From contig CAXSDR010000002.1 in NCBI GenBank assembly GCA_964236445.1, positions 10,773-74,772 on the forward strand: DNA of 64,000 nucleotides. Direction: 5' to 3'. A program made the position numbers and the translations under genes. This DNA comes from CAXSDR01 sp964236445 (GTDB lineage: Bacteria; Actinomycetota; Actinomycetes; Motilibacterales; Motilibacteraceae). Each line of letters starts with the position of its first letter. The stretch's first letter is position 1. Below are positions 1 through 8,707 of this stretch, piece by piece. Below the pieces are notes generated by a model. It did not search any database. It saw nothing but the letters and a program-made list of their open reading frames with translations, and was not told the DNA's origin.

Positions 1-860
1 TGGGCGCCGGTTGGGGGCCGATGACGACGGGCCTGCTGCTCGCCGTGTTCCTCTATTGGGGGTGGGACACCAGCTTCTCGGTCAACGAGGAGACCGAGCA
101 GCCGACGCGCTACCCCGGTCTTGCTGCGCTGATCGCCGTGGGTGTGCTGGCCATCAGCCTCGTCCTCGTCACCGTGGCCGTCATCGCCTGGGCGGGACCG
201 GCGAACGTCGGTTCCAAGGGCGGTGACGACGTCTTCGCCGCGTTCGGACAAGAGGTGCTCGGGGGCGTTGGCGGCAAGGCGTTGGTCGTCGCCGTCATGT
301 TCAGCGCAATCGCCTGCACGCAGACGACGATCCTGCCGACCGCACGCACGCTGCTCTCGATGGGCACGTTCGGAGCGCTGCCTCCACACTTCGCGCGCGT
401 CTCCGACGAGACGCAGTCACCGATCTTTGCCACCTGGACAGTCGGAGTCGCCTCCGTCGTGATCTTCTTGGCCTTCATCGCCGTCAGCCAGGACGCGCTC
501 GATGACTCTGTCGCCGCCACGGCGCTCGGCATCTGCGCCTACTACGGCGGGACGGCGGTCGCCGTCCCGTGGTATTTCCGTGGAGAACTCACCGGTCCGC
601 GCAACATGCTCATGCGCGTCGTCCTGCCGCTGCTCGGGGCCGCGAGCATGTTCGCGCTGATGATCGGCTCAGCGGTGTCCCTCGCCGATCCCCGCGAGGC
701 GTCCACGACGATCGGGGGCGTCGGCACGCCGCTCGTCGTCGCGCTCGGCGTCCTGGCCCTCGGCGGCGTCCTGCTCGTGTGTGTTCAGCGCAGCTGCGGT
801 CCGTTCTTCCTCACCGACCGCATGTGCGCAGCGACGAGCGAGTTCGATATCGCGGATTGA
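1..860 (+). CDS. APC-family amino acid permease, C-terminal part (5' end outside window)
   Basis: The reading frame is open to the left edge of the window, so only about the last 285 residues are present. The visible part has hydrophobic segments typical of the second half of a 12-TM APC (amino acid-polyamine-organocation) permease. It contains WGWDTSFSVNEETEQPTRYPG, a loop often seen in this superfamily after a mid-protein helix, and later helices such as GGVLLVCVQRSC near the end. It would work in the cytoplasmic membrane importing or exchanging an amino acid or amine. The substrate cannot be read from this fragment. The methionine at 21 is internal to the frame and is probably not the start. 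Confidence 0.8.
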   Translation, partial: GAGWGPMTTGLLLAVFLYWGWDTSFSVNEETEQPTRYPGLAALIAVGVLAISLVLVTVAVIAWAGPANVGSKGGDDVFAAFGQEVLGGVGGKALVVAVMFSAIACTQTTILPTARTLLSMGTFGALPPHFARVSDETQSPIFATWTVGVASVVIFLAFIAVSQDALDDSVAATALGICAYYGGTAVAVPWYFRGELTGPRNMLMRVVLPLLGAASMFALMIGSAVSLADPREASTTIGGVGTPLVVALGVLALGGVLLVCVQRSCGPFFLTDRMCAATSEFDIAD

Positions 861-1006
861 GCGATGAGATCCACCGCATCGCCAGCCGGCCCCCCACGCA
901 CCCGGTGCCACCGAGGATTCCGACGACGGGCGACGCCGGCGTCACGTCGGCTGACATGTGCCGAATCGTCGCACGGGCAGCATCGCGGACGGGCAGGATG
1001 CTGGAC

Positions 1007-1639
1007 ATGGACGCAGCGACCACAGCACTGGTGCGCGAGCTGCTCGCGGCAACCGACCTCGGTGTCCGCACGCGCGCATTCGGAAAGGTTCTGAGACGAA
1101 GTGCGTCGAAGTCCGCGCAGTCGTCGATGACGGCATCCGGGCTGCTGCTTGTCGGCACGCCCACGGCCGAACCGTGGCATCTGGCCGCACACCTCGATGA
1201 CGAGGCCCGGCTCTGCGGTGCTCCAGAGCTGTCACCGACCCTCGTGCGGTGGGCGCCGCCCCTCTACGCCCCGCCCCATCTCGCGGTCGACATGCGACGC
1301 CTCGAGCAGATTGGTCGACGCGAGACGGTGTTCGTCGTCGCTCCCGATCAGCCCCCCGAAGGTCTCCTGGAACGGGTGGCCGACGCACGGCGACACGGCG
1401 CCACGGTTCTCGCTCTGGACTGCGGCGATGACGAGCTCAGCGCTGTCGCTCACGATTCGTTGATCGTGACCGACAGTGAGCTGTCGCTCGGCTCTGTCGG
1501 GCCGGGCGCGATGGCGGGCATCGAGATCGCGCAGCACCTCGTCAGCTCGGCTGCCTCGGAGACCTCGGCACGAAGTCGAACCCGAGAACGCATCGCTCAC
1601 GCGCTCGAAATCATGGTCGGGGCCACGCCGAGAGACTGA
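1007..1639 (+). CDS. conserved hypothetical actinobacterial protein
   Basis: About 210 residues, soluble, with no membrane segment or signal peptide. The ATG at 1007 is preferred because AGGA lies 8 bases upstream; an in-frame ATG at 998 overlaps that ribosome-binding site. The N-terminus (MDAATTALVRELLAATDLG) and a central segment (PWHLAAHLDDEARL) look like an uncharacterised family I associate with Actinobacteria. I know no reaction for it. It stands alone between the permease and the DUF1508 gene on the same strand, with gaps of over 140 bases on both sides, so it is probably monocistronic. Confidence 0.65.
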   Translation: MDAATTALVRELLAATDLGVRTRAFGKVLRRSASKSAQSSMTASGLLLVGTPTAEPWHLAAHLDDEARLCGAPELSPTLVRWAPPLYAPPHLAVDMRRLEQIGRRETVFVVAPDQPPEGLLERVADARRHGATVLALDCGDDELSAVAHDSLIVTDSELSLGSVGPGAMAGIEIAQHLVSSAASETSARSRTRERIAHALEIMVGATPRD

Positions 1640-1874
1640 TAGCGGTCGGCTCACCCAAGCCCGAACTTCGATTCGCATAACGACCATGTTTGCCTTATTT
1701 GACAGGGGTATTCGCAGCTGCCTCCTACGTGCAACCTGCCAAGCCGACGACGGACCGCCTGCACGACGCGTTCATCGGTTTTGCGTAGAGCGCGCATAAG
1801 TGGGATCTTTACGGCAATATTCACATCGGTTGTAGCAAGCAGAAACCGTGTGCACCCACCTCAAGGAGCCCTCC

Positions 1875-2423
1875 GTGCCCGCAACGTTCGTCCTGAAGAA
1901 GGACCGCAACGGCAAGTTCAAGTTCGACGTCGTCTATCGCAACAAGGTGATCGCCAGCTCGGCGACGACGCACGGCACCAAGGCCGGCGCCAACACTGCG
2001 ATTCGCGCCATCGCCGCCGACGCCACCGTCGACGACCAGACGCTCGTGCGCGGGGTCGCCAAGACTGCTGCGGCGAAGCGCGCGACAGCGAAGAAGACTG
2101 CGGCGAAGTCCACTGCAGCGAAGTCGACTGCAGGCAAGCGCACCGCGGCCAAGTCTGCATCGACAACGCCGACGAAGCGGACGACGAAGCGAGCTGCCAC
2201 CACCAAGGCGACCGTCGCCAAGAAGACCGCGCGCAAGACGAGCACCCGCAAGTCGGCTGCGGCTGCATCCAGCTCGTCCGTGCCGACGGCGCCCGCGAAG
2301 CGCGCAGCGACCAAGCGCAGCACGGGAGCGGCGAAGAAGACCGCGACCAAGCGCGCGAGCAAGCGCGCCTCGGCCGCGGCGCCCGTCGTGACCGCGACCG
2401 AAGCGTCGCCGGCGACGGTCTGA
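1875..2423 (+). CDS. DUF1508 (YegP-like) protein with a lysine/alanine-rich histone H1-like tail
   Basis: The GTG at 1875 is chosen because AGGAG sits 6 bases upstream and the protein then begins MPATFVLKKDRNGKFKFDVV, the classic DUF1508 opening. Residues 1-55 form one DUF1508 unit (small alpha/beta fold, function unknown). Residues 60-175 are almost only Lys, Ala, Thr, Arg and Ser, with repeats of AAKKTAAKS type, like histone H1 or the tails of mycobacterial HupB and related nucleoid proteins. The tail is strongly basic and probably disordered, so binding to DNA or RNA is a reasonable inference. A near-perfect hairpin follows directly and probably ends the transcript. Confidence 0.8.
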   Translation: MPATFVLKKDRNGKFKFDVVYRNKVIASSATTHGTKAGANTAIRAIAADATVDDQTLVRGVAKTAAAKRATAKKTAAKSTAAKSTAGKRTAAKSASTTPTKRTTKRAATTKATVAKKTARKTSTRKSAAAASSSSVPTAPAKRAATKRSTGAAKKTATKRASKRASAAAPVVTATEASPATV

Positions 2424-2445
2424 CGGTCGGCGCAGCTGAGCTCTT

Positions 2446-2718
2446 TCAGTCGGGGCGGTGCGACAGTGTCGCACCGCCCCGCTCTGCGCGAATGCCCTGA
2501 ACGTCTGGGGCGCTCCCGCAATCCTCGGCGGGCGTCACTGCCGAGACATCGCGATCATGCACGCGCAGAGCACACACCCACCGCGGGACGCCGACCACGC
2601 ACATGACACGGGCGAAGACGTGCCAGCTGCTCCGAAGGTCGTGCCGGTCCGCCTCGACATCTTCCACGAGCCAGCGGCTGCCCGGAACGCAGCGATAAGT
2701 GACACGAAATGTCGGCAT
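2446..2718 (-). CDS. small hypothetical protein
   Basis: 90 codons. The first 60 residues look like a real small domain (start MPTFRVTYRCVPGSRWLVED, then a hydrophobic VFARVMCVVGVPRWVCALRV strand pattern). The last 30 residues run through the GC-rich hairpin of the convergent gene and look like filler. I do not recognise the family. The real product may be shorter if the frame is damaged near the end. Confidence 0.4.
   Translation of the reverse strand: MPTFRVTYRCVPGSRWLVEDVEADRHDLRSSWHVFARVMCVVGVPRWVCALRVHDRDVSAVTPAEDCGSAPDVQGIRAERGGATLSHRPD
2452..2480. terminator. strong hairpin, probable terminator after the DUF1508 gene
   Basis: GGGGCGGTGCGACA and its exact reverse complement are separated by one base, which gives a 12-14 bp GC-rich stem. 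It lies about 29 bases after the DUF1508 stop codon. No long T run follows. It also overlaps the 3' end of the small minus-strand ORF and may work in both directions. Confidence 0.65.
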
Positions 2719-2810
2719 GGTCGGCTCCCCGCAACGGCGCAGCTCGACCCTCGCCGCCAGTGTCGCACCCGAGGTGACTCGCGGGTAGCCGCTCGTCGTC
2801 GGTGACCTTC

Positions 2811-3005
2811 TCAGTCGTCCTCCCGTGCATCCTCCTCGTCCCAGGCGCTGGTGCGGGCGGCTGCACTCTGCAGTGCCCGCTCGGCTTCTTCACGGGTGGC
2901 GTAGGGACCCATGAGCTGGGTTCCCGGACTCTGGGGACCGTGTTCGACGACTCCGTCGCTGACGCGGTACCAGTAGCTGTTCTCGGGGTCTGTGCGCTCT
3001 GTCAT
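2811..3005 (-). CDS. small SPOR-like conserved actinobacterial protein
   Basis: 64 residues from the ATG at 3005 (MTERTDPENSYWYRVSDG). The pattern is an aromatic N-terminal strand, then VEHGPQSPG, then MGPYATREEAERALQSA, an acidic helix and a charged end. This is like the short single-domain SPOR-type proteins often annotated beside map or glnA in Actinobacteria. An upstream in-frame ATG at 3038 would add 11 unsupported residues. It is divergent from map, whose start is 35 bases away, so the two share a promoter region. No biochemical role is known to me. Confidence 0.6.
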   Translation of the reverse strand: MTERTDPENSYWYRVSDGVVEHGPQSPGTQLMGPYATREEAERALQSAAARTSAWDEEDAREDD

Positions 3006-3040
3006 CCCCTGAGGATGTCCCACGCCTAGGATCGACAACC

Positions 3041-3886
3041 GTGAGCGTCTCTCCCGGAACCCTGTCGCCCGTCCGCGCCGTGCCGGGTCATATCCCGCGA
3101 CCTGAGTACGTCGGGCGTCCCCTGCCGGCTCGCTACACCGGCCCCGAGGTCAAGGACGCCGACACCATCGCCCGCATGCGGGTGGCCGGCCGGCTCGCGG
3201 CCCAGGCTCTCGAAGAGGTCGGCCGGCACATCGCGCCCGGCATCACCACCGACCAGCTCGACCAGATCGGCCACGATTTCCTCGTCGAGCGCGACGCTTA
3301 TCCGTCCACCCTCGGATATCGCAACTTCCCCAAGTCCCTCTGCGCGTCGCTCAACGAGGTGATCTGCCACGGCATCCCCGACTCGACCGTCGTTGCCGAC
3401 GGCGACATCGTCAACATCGACATCACCGCGTTCATCGGTGGCGTGCACGGCGACAACAATGCGACGTTCCTCTGCGGCGAGGTCGACGAGGAGTCCCGGC
3501 TGCTCGTCGAGCGCACCCGCACAGCACTCGACCGCGCGATCAAAGCGGTAGCACCGGGCCGCCAGATCAACGTCATCGGCCGTGTCATCGAGTCCTACGC
3601 ACGACGTTTCGGCTATGGCACGGTTCGAGACTTCACCGGGCACGGCATCGGGACGGCGTTCCACTCGGGCCTGGTCATCCCCCACTACGACGACCCGAGG
3701 GCCACAACGGTCATCGAGCCCGGCATGACGTTCACCATCGAGCCCATGATCACGCTGGGCACCGTGTCCTGGGACATGTGGGACGACGGGTGGACGGTGC
3801 TCACGAAGGACCGGCGGCGTACGGCGCAGTTCGAGCACACCCTGCTCGTCACCGACTCGGGCGCGGAGATCCTGACGCTGCCGTGA
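3041..3886 (+). CDS. map: methionine aminopeptidase, type I
   Basis: 281 residues from a GTG start. It removes the initiator methionine from nascent proteins in the cytoplasm using two divalent metal ions. The pita-bread fold ligands are visible: Asp127 in NIDIT, Asp138 in HGDNNATF, the His of the FTGHGIG motif, Glu of IEPM and Glu of QFEHTLL. The N-terminal 40 residues (PEYVGRPLPARYTGPEV) are the extra proline-rich arm of the actinobacterial MAP1c type. The length is normal. It is divergent from the small SPOR-like gene, and its 3' end overlaps the end of the convergent MFS gene. Confidence 0.95.
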   Translation: MSVSPGTLSPVRAVPGHIPRPEYVGRPLPARYTGPEVKDADTIARMRVAGRLAAQALEEVGRHIAPGITTDQLDQIGHDFLVERDAYPSTLGYRNFPKSLCASLNEVICHGIPDSTVVADGDIVNIDITAFIGGVHGDNNATFLCGEVDEESRLLVERTRTALDRAIKAVAPGRQINVIGRVIESYARRFGYGTVRDFTGHGIGTAFHSGLVIPHYDDPRATTVIEPGMTFTIEPMITLGTVSWDMWDDGWTVLTKDRRRTAQFEHTLLVTDSGAEILTLP

Positions 3887-4953
3887 TCCCGAGCGGCAGG
3901 CCGATGGCGAGCAGCAGAGCGACGGTCGCCGACACCAGCAGGGGAACCCGGCCGTCGCCGCCCCAGGCGAGGCCGGCCCAGATCCCCGCGACGAAGCACA
4001 GCCGTACCACCGAGGCCCTGGAAGAGGCCCTGTGCTCGAGCCTGCGCGCCGTCCTCGACCAGGGTCGACACCCACGCCTTGCCGACGGCGAAGCAGCACA
4101 GGCCCAGCGCATAGACGCGCGGCTTCGGCCAACGATCGGCCAGCGCGCCCGCGGGATAGCTCAGGGCGGCATAGCTGACGTTGTAGGCGACGTAGGCGCC
4201 GACCACCGCGGCGACTCCGAGACCGAGCTCGTGCAGCCGCAGCAGCAGCAACGCATCGGGGAAGTTCACCAGCGAGAAAAGGGTGAGAACGGCAACCGCG
4301 CGTCGGAACCCCGGTCCCGGAGACGCGGGCGACGCCGCGGCCGAGTACGGGGGCCTCGCGCGCCCGCCTCGCGCGCCACCGTCGCGAACCGCCGCGACGA
4401 GGAGCACGCTGAGCACCGCAGGGACGATCGCGATGATCAGCAGCGGTCGGATGCGGTGCCCGAGCAGCTCATATCCCGCGAGCCCGATCAACGGTCCGAC
4501 GACGGCACCGAGGGTGTCGGCCGCGCGGTGGAACCCGAACACCCGACCCCGCTGCCCCACAGGGACGCCCAGCATGAGCAAGGCGTCGCGCGGCGCCCCC
4601 CGGAGGCCCTTGCCGACACGGTCGACGCCGCGCCCGGCCAGCACAACGGGCCACGACGAGGCGAGCGCGATCAGCACCTTGCCGGCGGCCGCAAGTCCAT
4701 AGCCGGCAGCCACCAGCGGACGCCGCGCCCACCGATCGGCGTAGCGTCCGGAGACGATCTTCGTCGCGGCCGCCAGCCCTTCGGCGACCCCCTCGACCAT
4801 CCCGACCACCACCACGGGCGCGCCCAGGGTGACCGTCAGGAAGATCGGCAGGATCGGGTAGAGCAGCTCGCTCGCTGCGTCCTGCAGGAAGCTGACGCCG
4901 GACAGGACACGGACGTTGCGGGTCAGCAGCAACGGCGCGCGTGGCTCCGGCAC
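3849..4953 (-). pseudogene. MFS transporter with a frameshift near its C-terminus
   Basis: The first 315 codons encode a clear major facilitator protein: start MPEPRAPLLLTRNVRVLSGV, GRYADRWARRPLV after helix 2, and about nine hydrophobic helices. Near 4005 the frame leaves the family pattern. The expected last helices (CFVAGIWAGLAWGGDG, then VALLLAIGLPLG) continue in the neighbouring frame and stop at 3849. A single inserted base, or two missing bases, explains this. Whether it is a real mutation or a sequencing error cannot be settled here. It lies 17 bases downstream of the ZIP gene on the same strand, so the two form an operon. The substrate is unknown. Confidence 0.75.
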
Positions 4954-4970
4954 GGCGTACGCCGCTCGGC

Positions 4971-5835
4971 TCAGGCGCCGCCGGCCGTGACGATGGCGTC
5001 GGTCAGGAAGCCTGCGAGCAGGCCGATGAGCAGTCCCTGGGCGACGAGGTCGCTGCGCTTGGCCCGCATGGCGATCGCGAGCAGCGCCATGACGACGTAG
5101 AGAATCGAGCCGGCCGCCAACGTCAGGAAGAGCACGGCCAGCGGCTCGCTCGTCACGGAGTGGCCAACCCAGGTGCCGATGAACGTCGGGGCCCCGGCAA
5201 TCGCACCGAGCCCCAGCAGAAATCCCCAGCTCGGGCGTACGTGGGAGCCGTCGTCGCCCTGCTGCGCAGCGAGCGGCGCGACGATCCCGAAGCCTTCAGT
5301 GGCGTTGTGCAGGCCGAACCCGATGACCAGCAAGGCCAGGCGCTGCGCGGAGGACCACGACGCCAGCCCTCGCGCGACCGGGTCGCCGTGGTGAGCGGGC
5401 CCGGTGCCGGTCGACGGGGTCGACGGCGACCCGCCGACGGTGACCATGCTGGCGGCGTTCGCCGAAACACTGCTGCTCAGGACGGCGTGGTATGCCGTGG
5501 TCTCGTGTGCCGTGGCGTTGTAGCGCGCCATCCACCGCTCGTAGGCCACCAGCGAGAGGAGACCCACGGCCAGCCCGACGGCGAACAGCAGGCCATAGCC
5601 CACCGCCGTGCCGAGACCGCCGTTGCCCGCGTGCACGTCGCCCAGTGCGGCATCGATCGGCTCCCAGGCTGCAGACAGCACGTCCCAGACGAGGAACAGC
5701 AGGATGCCGACCGCCACCGCGTTCAACCACACGCGCAGCGACGGAAGCCGGGCGACGGAGCCGACCGATCGGCAGACCCAGCACGATCGTCCCACCAGCG
5801 ATGAGACCGAGGAGCAGCGTCTTGGTCAAGGTCAT
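4971..5835 (-). pseudogene. ZIP-family divalent metal transporter with a frameshift near its N-terminus
   Basis: The natural start MTLTKTLLLGLIAGGTIVLG (ATG at 5835) is in one frame up to about codon 28. The rest (SLRVWLNAVAVGILLFLVWD onward) is in the next frame, so one extra base, or two missing ones, lies near 5755. The body has the ZIP hallmarks: a His-rich cytoplasmic loop (GPAHHGD), helix IV with GFGLHNATEGFGI, and helix V with GAPTFIG. ZIP proteins import Zn, Fe or Mn into the cytoplasm. An IdeR/DtxR-like palindrome lies 27 bases upstream of the start, which suggests iron or manganese control. It is followed by the MFS gene. Confidence 0.78.
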
Positions 5836-5861
5836 GAAGTGCCTTTGCGGTCGCAACGGGA

Positions 5862-5880
5862 AAGGTAAGCCAACCCTAAG
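5862..5880. promoter_or_regulatory. IdeR/DtxR-like metal-responsive operator before the ZIP gene
   Basis: Read toward the ZIP gene (minus strand), the site is CTTAGGGTTGGCTTACCTT. It matches the iron-box consensus TTAGGTTAGSCTAACCTAA at most positions and keeps the dyad symmetry. It sits 27 bases upstream of the ATG at 5835, where repressor binding would cover the promoter. The match is seen in the sequence; regulation by IdeR, DtxR or an MntR-like protein is inference. Confidence 0.6.
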
Positions 5881-5989
5881 CGGCCATCGCGGGCGTGTCA
5901 TCTGCCGGGCCGGCCCACGCCGGTCAGGAAGGCGAGCGCCACAGCGGCCGCGGGGGGGTGACCGACGGACTGGCGACCGCCTGGCGACG

Positions 5990-6360
5990 AACGAGTCGAC
6001 CTGTAAGCCGGATCCTGTCCGATCGCTTGCGCGACCGGGGCGGCCATCCCTCTAGGGCCGGCGTTGCCGACGGCCTCAAGCGGCCTACCCGGGAGCTCGG
6101 GCGGGCAGCCCTCGAACGCTCCCTGTCTGACCTTGCTCCAGGTGGGGTTTGCCTAGCCGCCCGGGTCACCCCGGGCGCTGGTGGTCTCTTACACCACCGT
6201 TTCACCCTTACCGACGCTCGCCCGCCGGCGGTCTGTTTTCTGTGGCACTTTCCCGCGGGTCACCCCGGGTGGCTGTTAGCCACCACCCTGCCCTGCGGAG
6301 TCCGGACTTTCCTCGGCGCGACCCGAAGGTCGCGACGCGGCCGCCCGGTCGACTCGTCCG
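5990..6360 (-). ncRNA. rnpB: RNase P RNA (bacterial type A)
   Basis: Catalytic RNA that removes 5' leaders from tRNA precursors. On the minus strand the universal core GAGGAAAGTCCGGACTCC lies near the 5' end. GGTAAGGGTGAAACGGTG follows in the middle, and GGATCCGGCTTACAGG lies near the 3' end. The 5' CGAGTCGACC and the 3' GGTCGACTCG are exact complements and close the P1 helix, which fixes the ends to within a few bases (6357 and 5992). The length of about 370 nt is typical of Actinobacteria. The gene lies alone between the frameshifted ZIP and ECF sigma genes. Confidence 0.95.
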
Positions 6361-6476
6361 CCGTGTGCGCCACCCTAGTGCCTGCCGGCGTCGCCCCATG
6401 CGGGACGCCAAACGCATCGCCGGCAACGACGTGTGGGGCAGCCTTCTCAGGGTGAGTTCCGAGAGCTGCTCGCCGT

Positions 6477-7515
6477 TCACAGCTCCGGCTGAGTCGGCAG
6501 GGAACTCGGCAGCCCGAACAACGGGAAGAGCGCCTCGGTGTCGAGGAAGGCGTCGACCGCGACGATGCACCCGCCGGCAAGCTCGACGACCTGCAGAGCC
6601 CATGGCTGGTAGCCGGTCACGCAGCCCGCGCTGCGGACCGCGCGGTACTGCCCGAAGGCCGGCGAGCCGTTGGCTACCACCGGCACGAACTTCGATCCCT
6701 GGCACTCATGCCCCCGACCGGTGAGCCACGCGGTGAAGTGCTCGACGCCGCAGAGCCACATGTCGTAGGGCGGCATGGACAACCGGGCGTCCTCGTGCAG
6801 CAACGTCACGAGCGCTGCCATGTCGTAGCGCTCGAACGCGTCGACATAGCGAGCAAGCAGGGAGCGCTGACGCTCGTCCAGCGGCTCGAACGGGTCGGTC
6901 GACTCCGGGGATGCTGCCTCCAACGTCGCGTGAGCCCGCTGTAGCGCGCTGTTGACGGAGGCGACGGTGCTGCCGAGAAGCCCGGCGACCTCCGCGGCGC
7001 TCCACTGCAGCACCTCACGCAGCAGGAGGAGGACGGCACGTTGGCGAGGCGGCAGGGTCTGCAGTGCGCAGACGAACGCCAGTCGGATGGTGTCGCGGGC
7101 CACGGCCACGTCGGCGGGGTCGCCGGAGGACGAGAGGACACGGGAGTCCGGGACCGGCGCAATCCACACCAGCTGCTCCAGCGGCGGGGTCAGCACCGCG
7201 TCCGGTGTCTTGGCGGGCCCCGTGTCCATCGGCCGGGCGCGGCGCCGGCGGCTCTTCAGCATGTCCAGACAGACGTTCGTGGCGATGCTGAAGAGCCACG
7301 TCCGGACCGCTGACCGACCCTCGAACCGGCATCTGGGCCCGCCACGCACGCAGCATGGTCTCCTGCGCGGCGTCATCGGCCTCGAAGGGCGATCCCAGCA
7401 TGCGGTAGCAGTAGCCGGTCAGCACCGCCCGGTGCTGCTCGAACTCGGAGTCGCGGGTGGCCTCCGGCTCGGCGGAGCGACTCTGCAGCGAAGTCGACTG
7501 GTGGGCTTCTGACAT
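6477..7515 (-). pseudogene. ECF sigma factor with C-terminal SnoaL-like domain, frameshifted in region 2
   Basis: The N-terminus (MSEAHQSTSLQSRSAE, ATG at 7515) runs through sigma region 2.1-2.2 (YRMLGSPFEADDAAQET) and then leaves the family pattern. The next frame resumes with RFEGRSAVRTWLFSIATNVC, region 4 (RQRAVLLLLREVLQWSAAEV) and a C-terminal NTF2/SnoaL-type domain (RYVDAFERYDMAALVTLLHE). This order is that of the SigG/SigJ-like ECF factors with SnoaL tails, which control stress promoters and usually lack a classical anti-sigma factor. One extra base or two missing bases near 7325 breaks the gene. It starts 13 bases after the RNase H gene, so it may be co-transcribed. Confidence 0.75.
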
Positions 7516-7528
7516 CTGGCTCACGCGC

Positions 7529-8707
7529 TCAGGCCGACCGGTCGGGCAGCAGGCCCGCGAGGTGGGCGCTGGCACCGAACAGACGCAACGTCGATCCGCC
7601 ATCGGGCCACCACTGCACCACCTGCACCGACGCCGGCGGGAGCTCCATGCGCAACACGGAGGCAGCCGGGGCGCCCAGCGCCGACCGCACCAGCTCCTTG
7701 ATAGGCGTCACGTGACTCACGACGAGCACGGTGCGACCGGCGAAACGCGAGATCACCCGGTCGCGGGCGGCGCGTACGCGCACCGACACCGCATCGACGG
7801 ACTCGCCGCCCCCAGGCGGGGCGACGTCGGGCGAGGCCAGCCAGGCCTGCAGCTCGCTCGGCCACTTCGCACGGACGGAGGCGAGGTCGAGGCCGTCCCA
7901 GTCCCCGAAGTCAGCTTCAGCGAAGCCGGCTTCGGTCTTCACCCCGAGGTCGAGTGACTCGGCGATGTGCGCAGCTGTCTGCTGAGCTCGGCGGAGCGGC
8001 GAAGCGACGATCCCGGCCACCGCGACGCCGAGCGGTTGGAGCAGCGCGGGCAGGGCCGATGCCGCAGCCCGGGCCTGGTCATGGCCGCGCGCGGTCAGCT
8101 CGGGGTCGACTCCGCCGCGACCGCAGAACAGCCGCGCGACCGTGTTGATAGACTCGCCGTGTCGGACGAGGACGAAGGTCGTGGGCACACCGACGTCGTC
8201 CCAGCCGATCATCTTCATCGGCGCCGCGGGCGAACCGTCGGCCTGCACCGCCGGCACGACATCCTCGGCGAGCGGACCTCTGCTCTCGTCCCACACCTCG
8301 CCACGAGCAGCGGCATCCATTGCCGCGTTCGCCAGCCGGTCGGCATCCTTATTGCGCTCGCGTGGAATCCACGTGTAGCGGACGAGGGACGGCGGGTGGG
8401 CTTCGCGCGCTGATCTCGCCAGCGGCTGCAACGCGGCGTGCTTGATCTGCCAGCGACCGCTCATCTGCTCCACGACCAGCTTCGAGTCCATGCGGACCTC
8501 GATCTCGGCTGCGGGGTCGAGCTCGTGCGCCGCACGCAGAGCGGCGACGAGCCCGGAGTATTCGGCGACGTTGTTGGTCGTGATGCCGAGCGCCGCGGCG
8601 CGTTCCACCAACACGGCGCCGGTCGCGTCACGCACGAGCGCGCCATAGCCGGACGGGCCGGGATTGCCCCGGGAACCGCCGTCGGCCTCGACGACGAACC
8701 GCGTCAT
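7529..8707 (-). CDS. bifunctional RNase HI / histidine phosphatase
   Basis: 392 residues from the ATG at 8707 (MTRFVVEADGGSRGNPGPSG). Residues 1-135 are RNase HI, with the acidic set visible as D in EADGGSRGNPG, E of AEYSGL, D of VRMDSKLV and D of KDADRLAN. Residues about 190-390 are a phosphoglycerate mutase-like phosphatase, with the catalytic RHG in FVLVRHGESIN and the second His in VVSHVTP. The same fusion is known as Rv2228c in Mycobacterium tuberculosis, which cleaves RNA of RNA:DNA hybrids and has a CobC-like phosphatase half. The start overlaps the zinc-ribbon gene by ATGA, so translation is coupled. Confidence 0.92.
   Translation of the reverse strand: MTRFVVEADGGSRGNPGPSGYGALVRDATGAVLVERAAALGITTNNVAEYSGLVAALRAAHELDPAAEIEVRMDSKLVVEQMSGRWQIKHAALQPLARSAREAHPPSLVRYTWIPRERNKDADRLANAAMDAAARGEVWDESRGPLAEDVVPAVQADGSPAAPMKMIGWDDVGVPTTFVLVRHGESINTVARLFCGRGGVDPELTARGHDQARAAASALPALLQPLGVAVAGIVASPLRRAQQTAAHIAESLDLGVKTEAGFAEADFGDWDGLDLASVRAKWPSELQAWLASPDVAPPGGGESVDAVSVRVRAARDRVISRFAGRTVLVVSHVTPIKELVRSALGAPAASVLRMELPPASVQVVQWWPDGGSTLRLFGASAHLAGLLPDRSA

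Noticed and set aside
3685..3848. C-terminal extension of the MFS gene in its first frame, antisense to map
   Set aside because: The residues after the frameshift are the shadow of map; the family-like C-terminus is in the other frame and stops at 3849.
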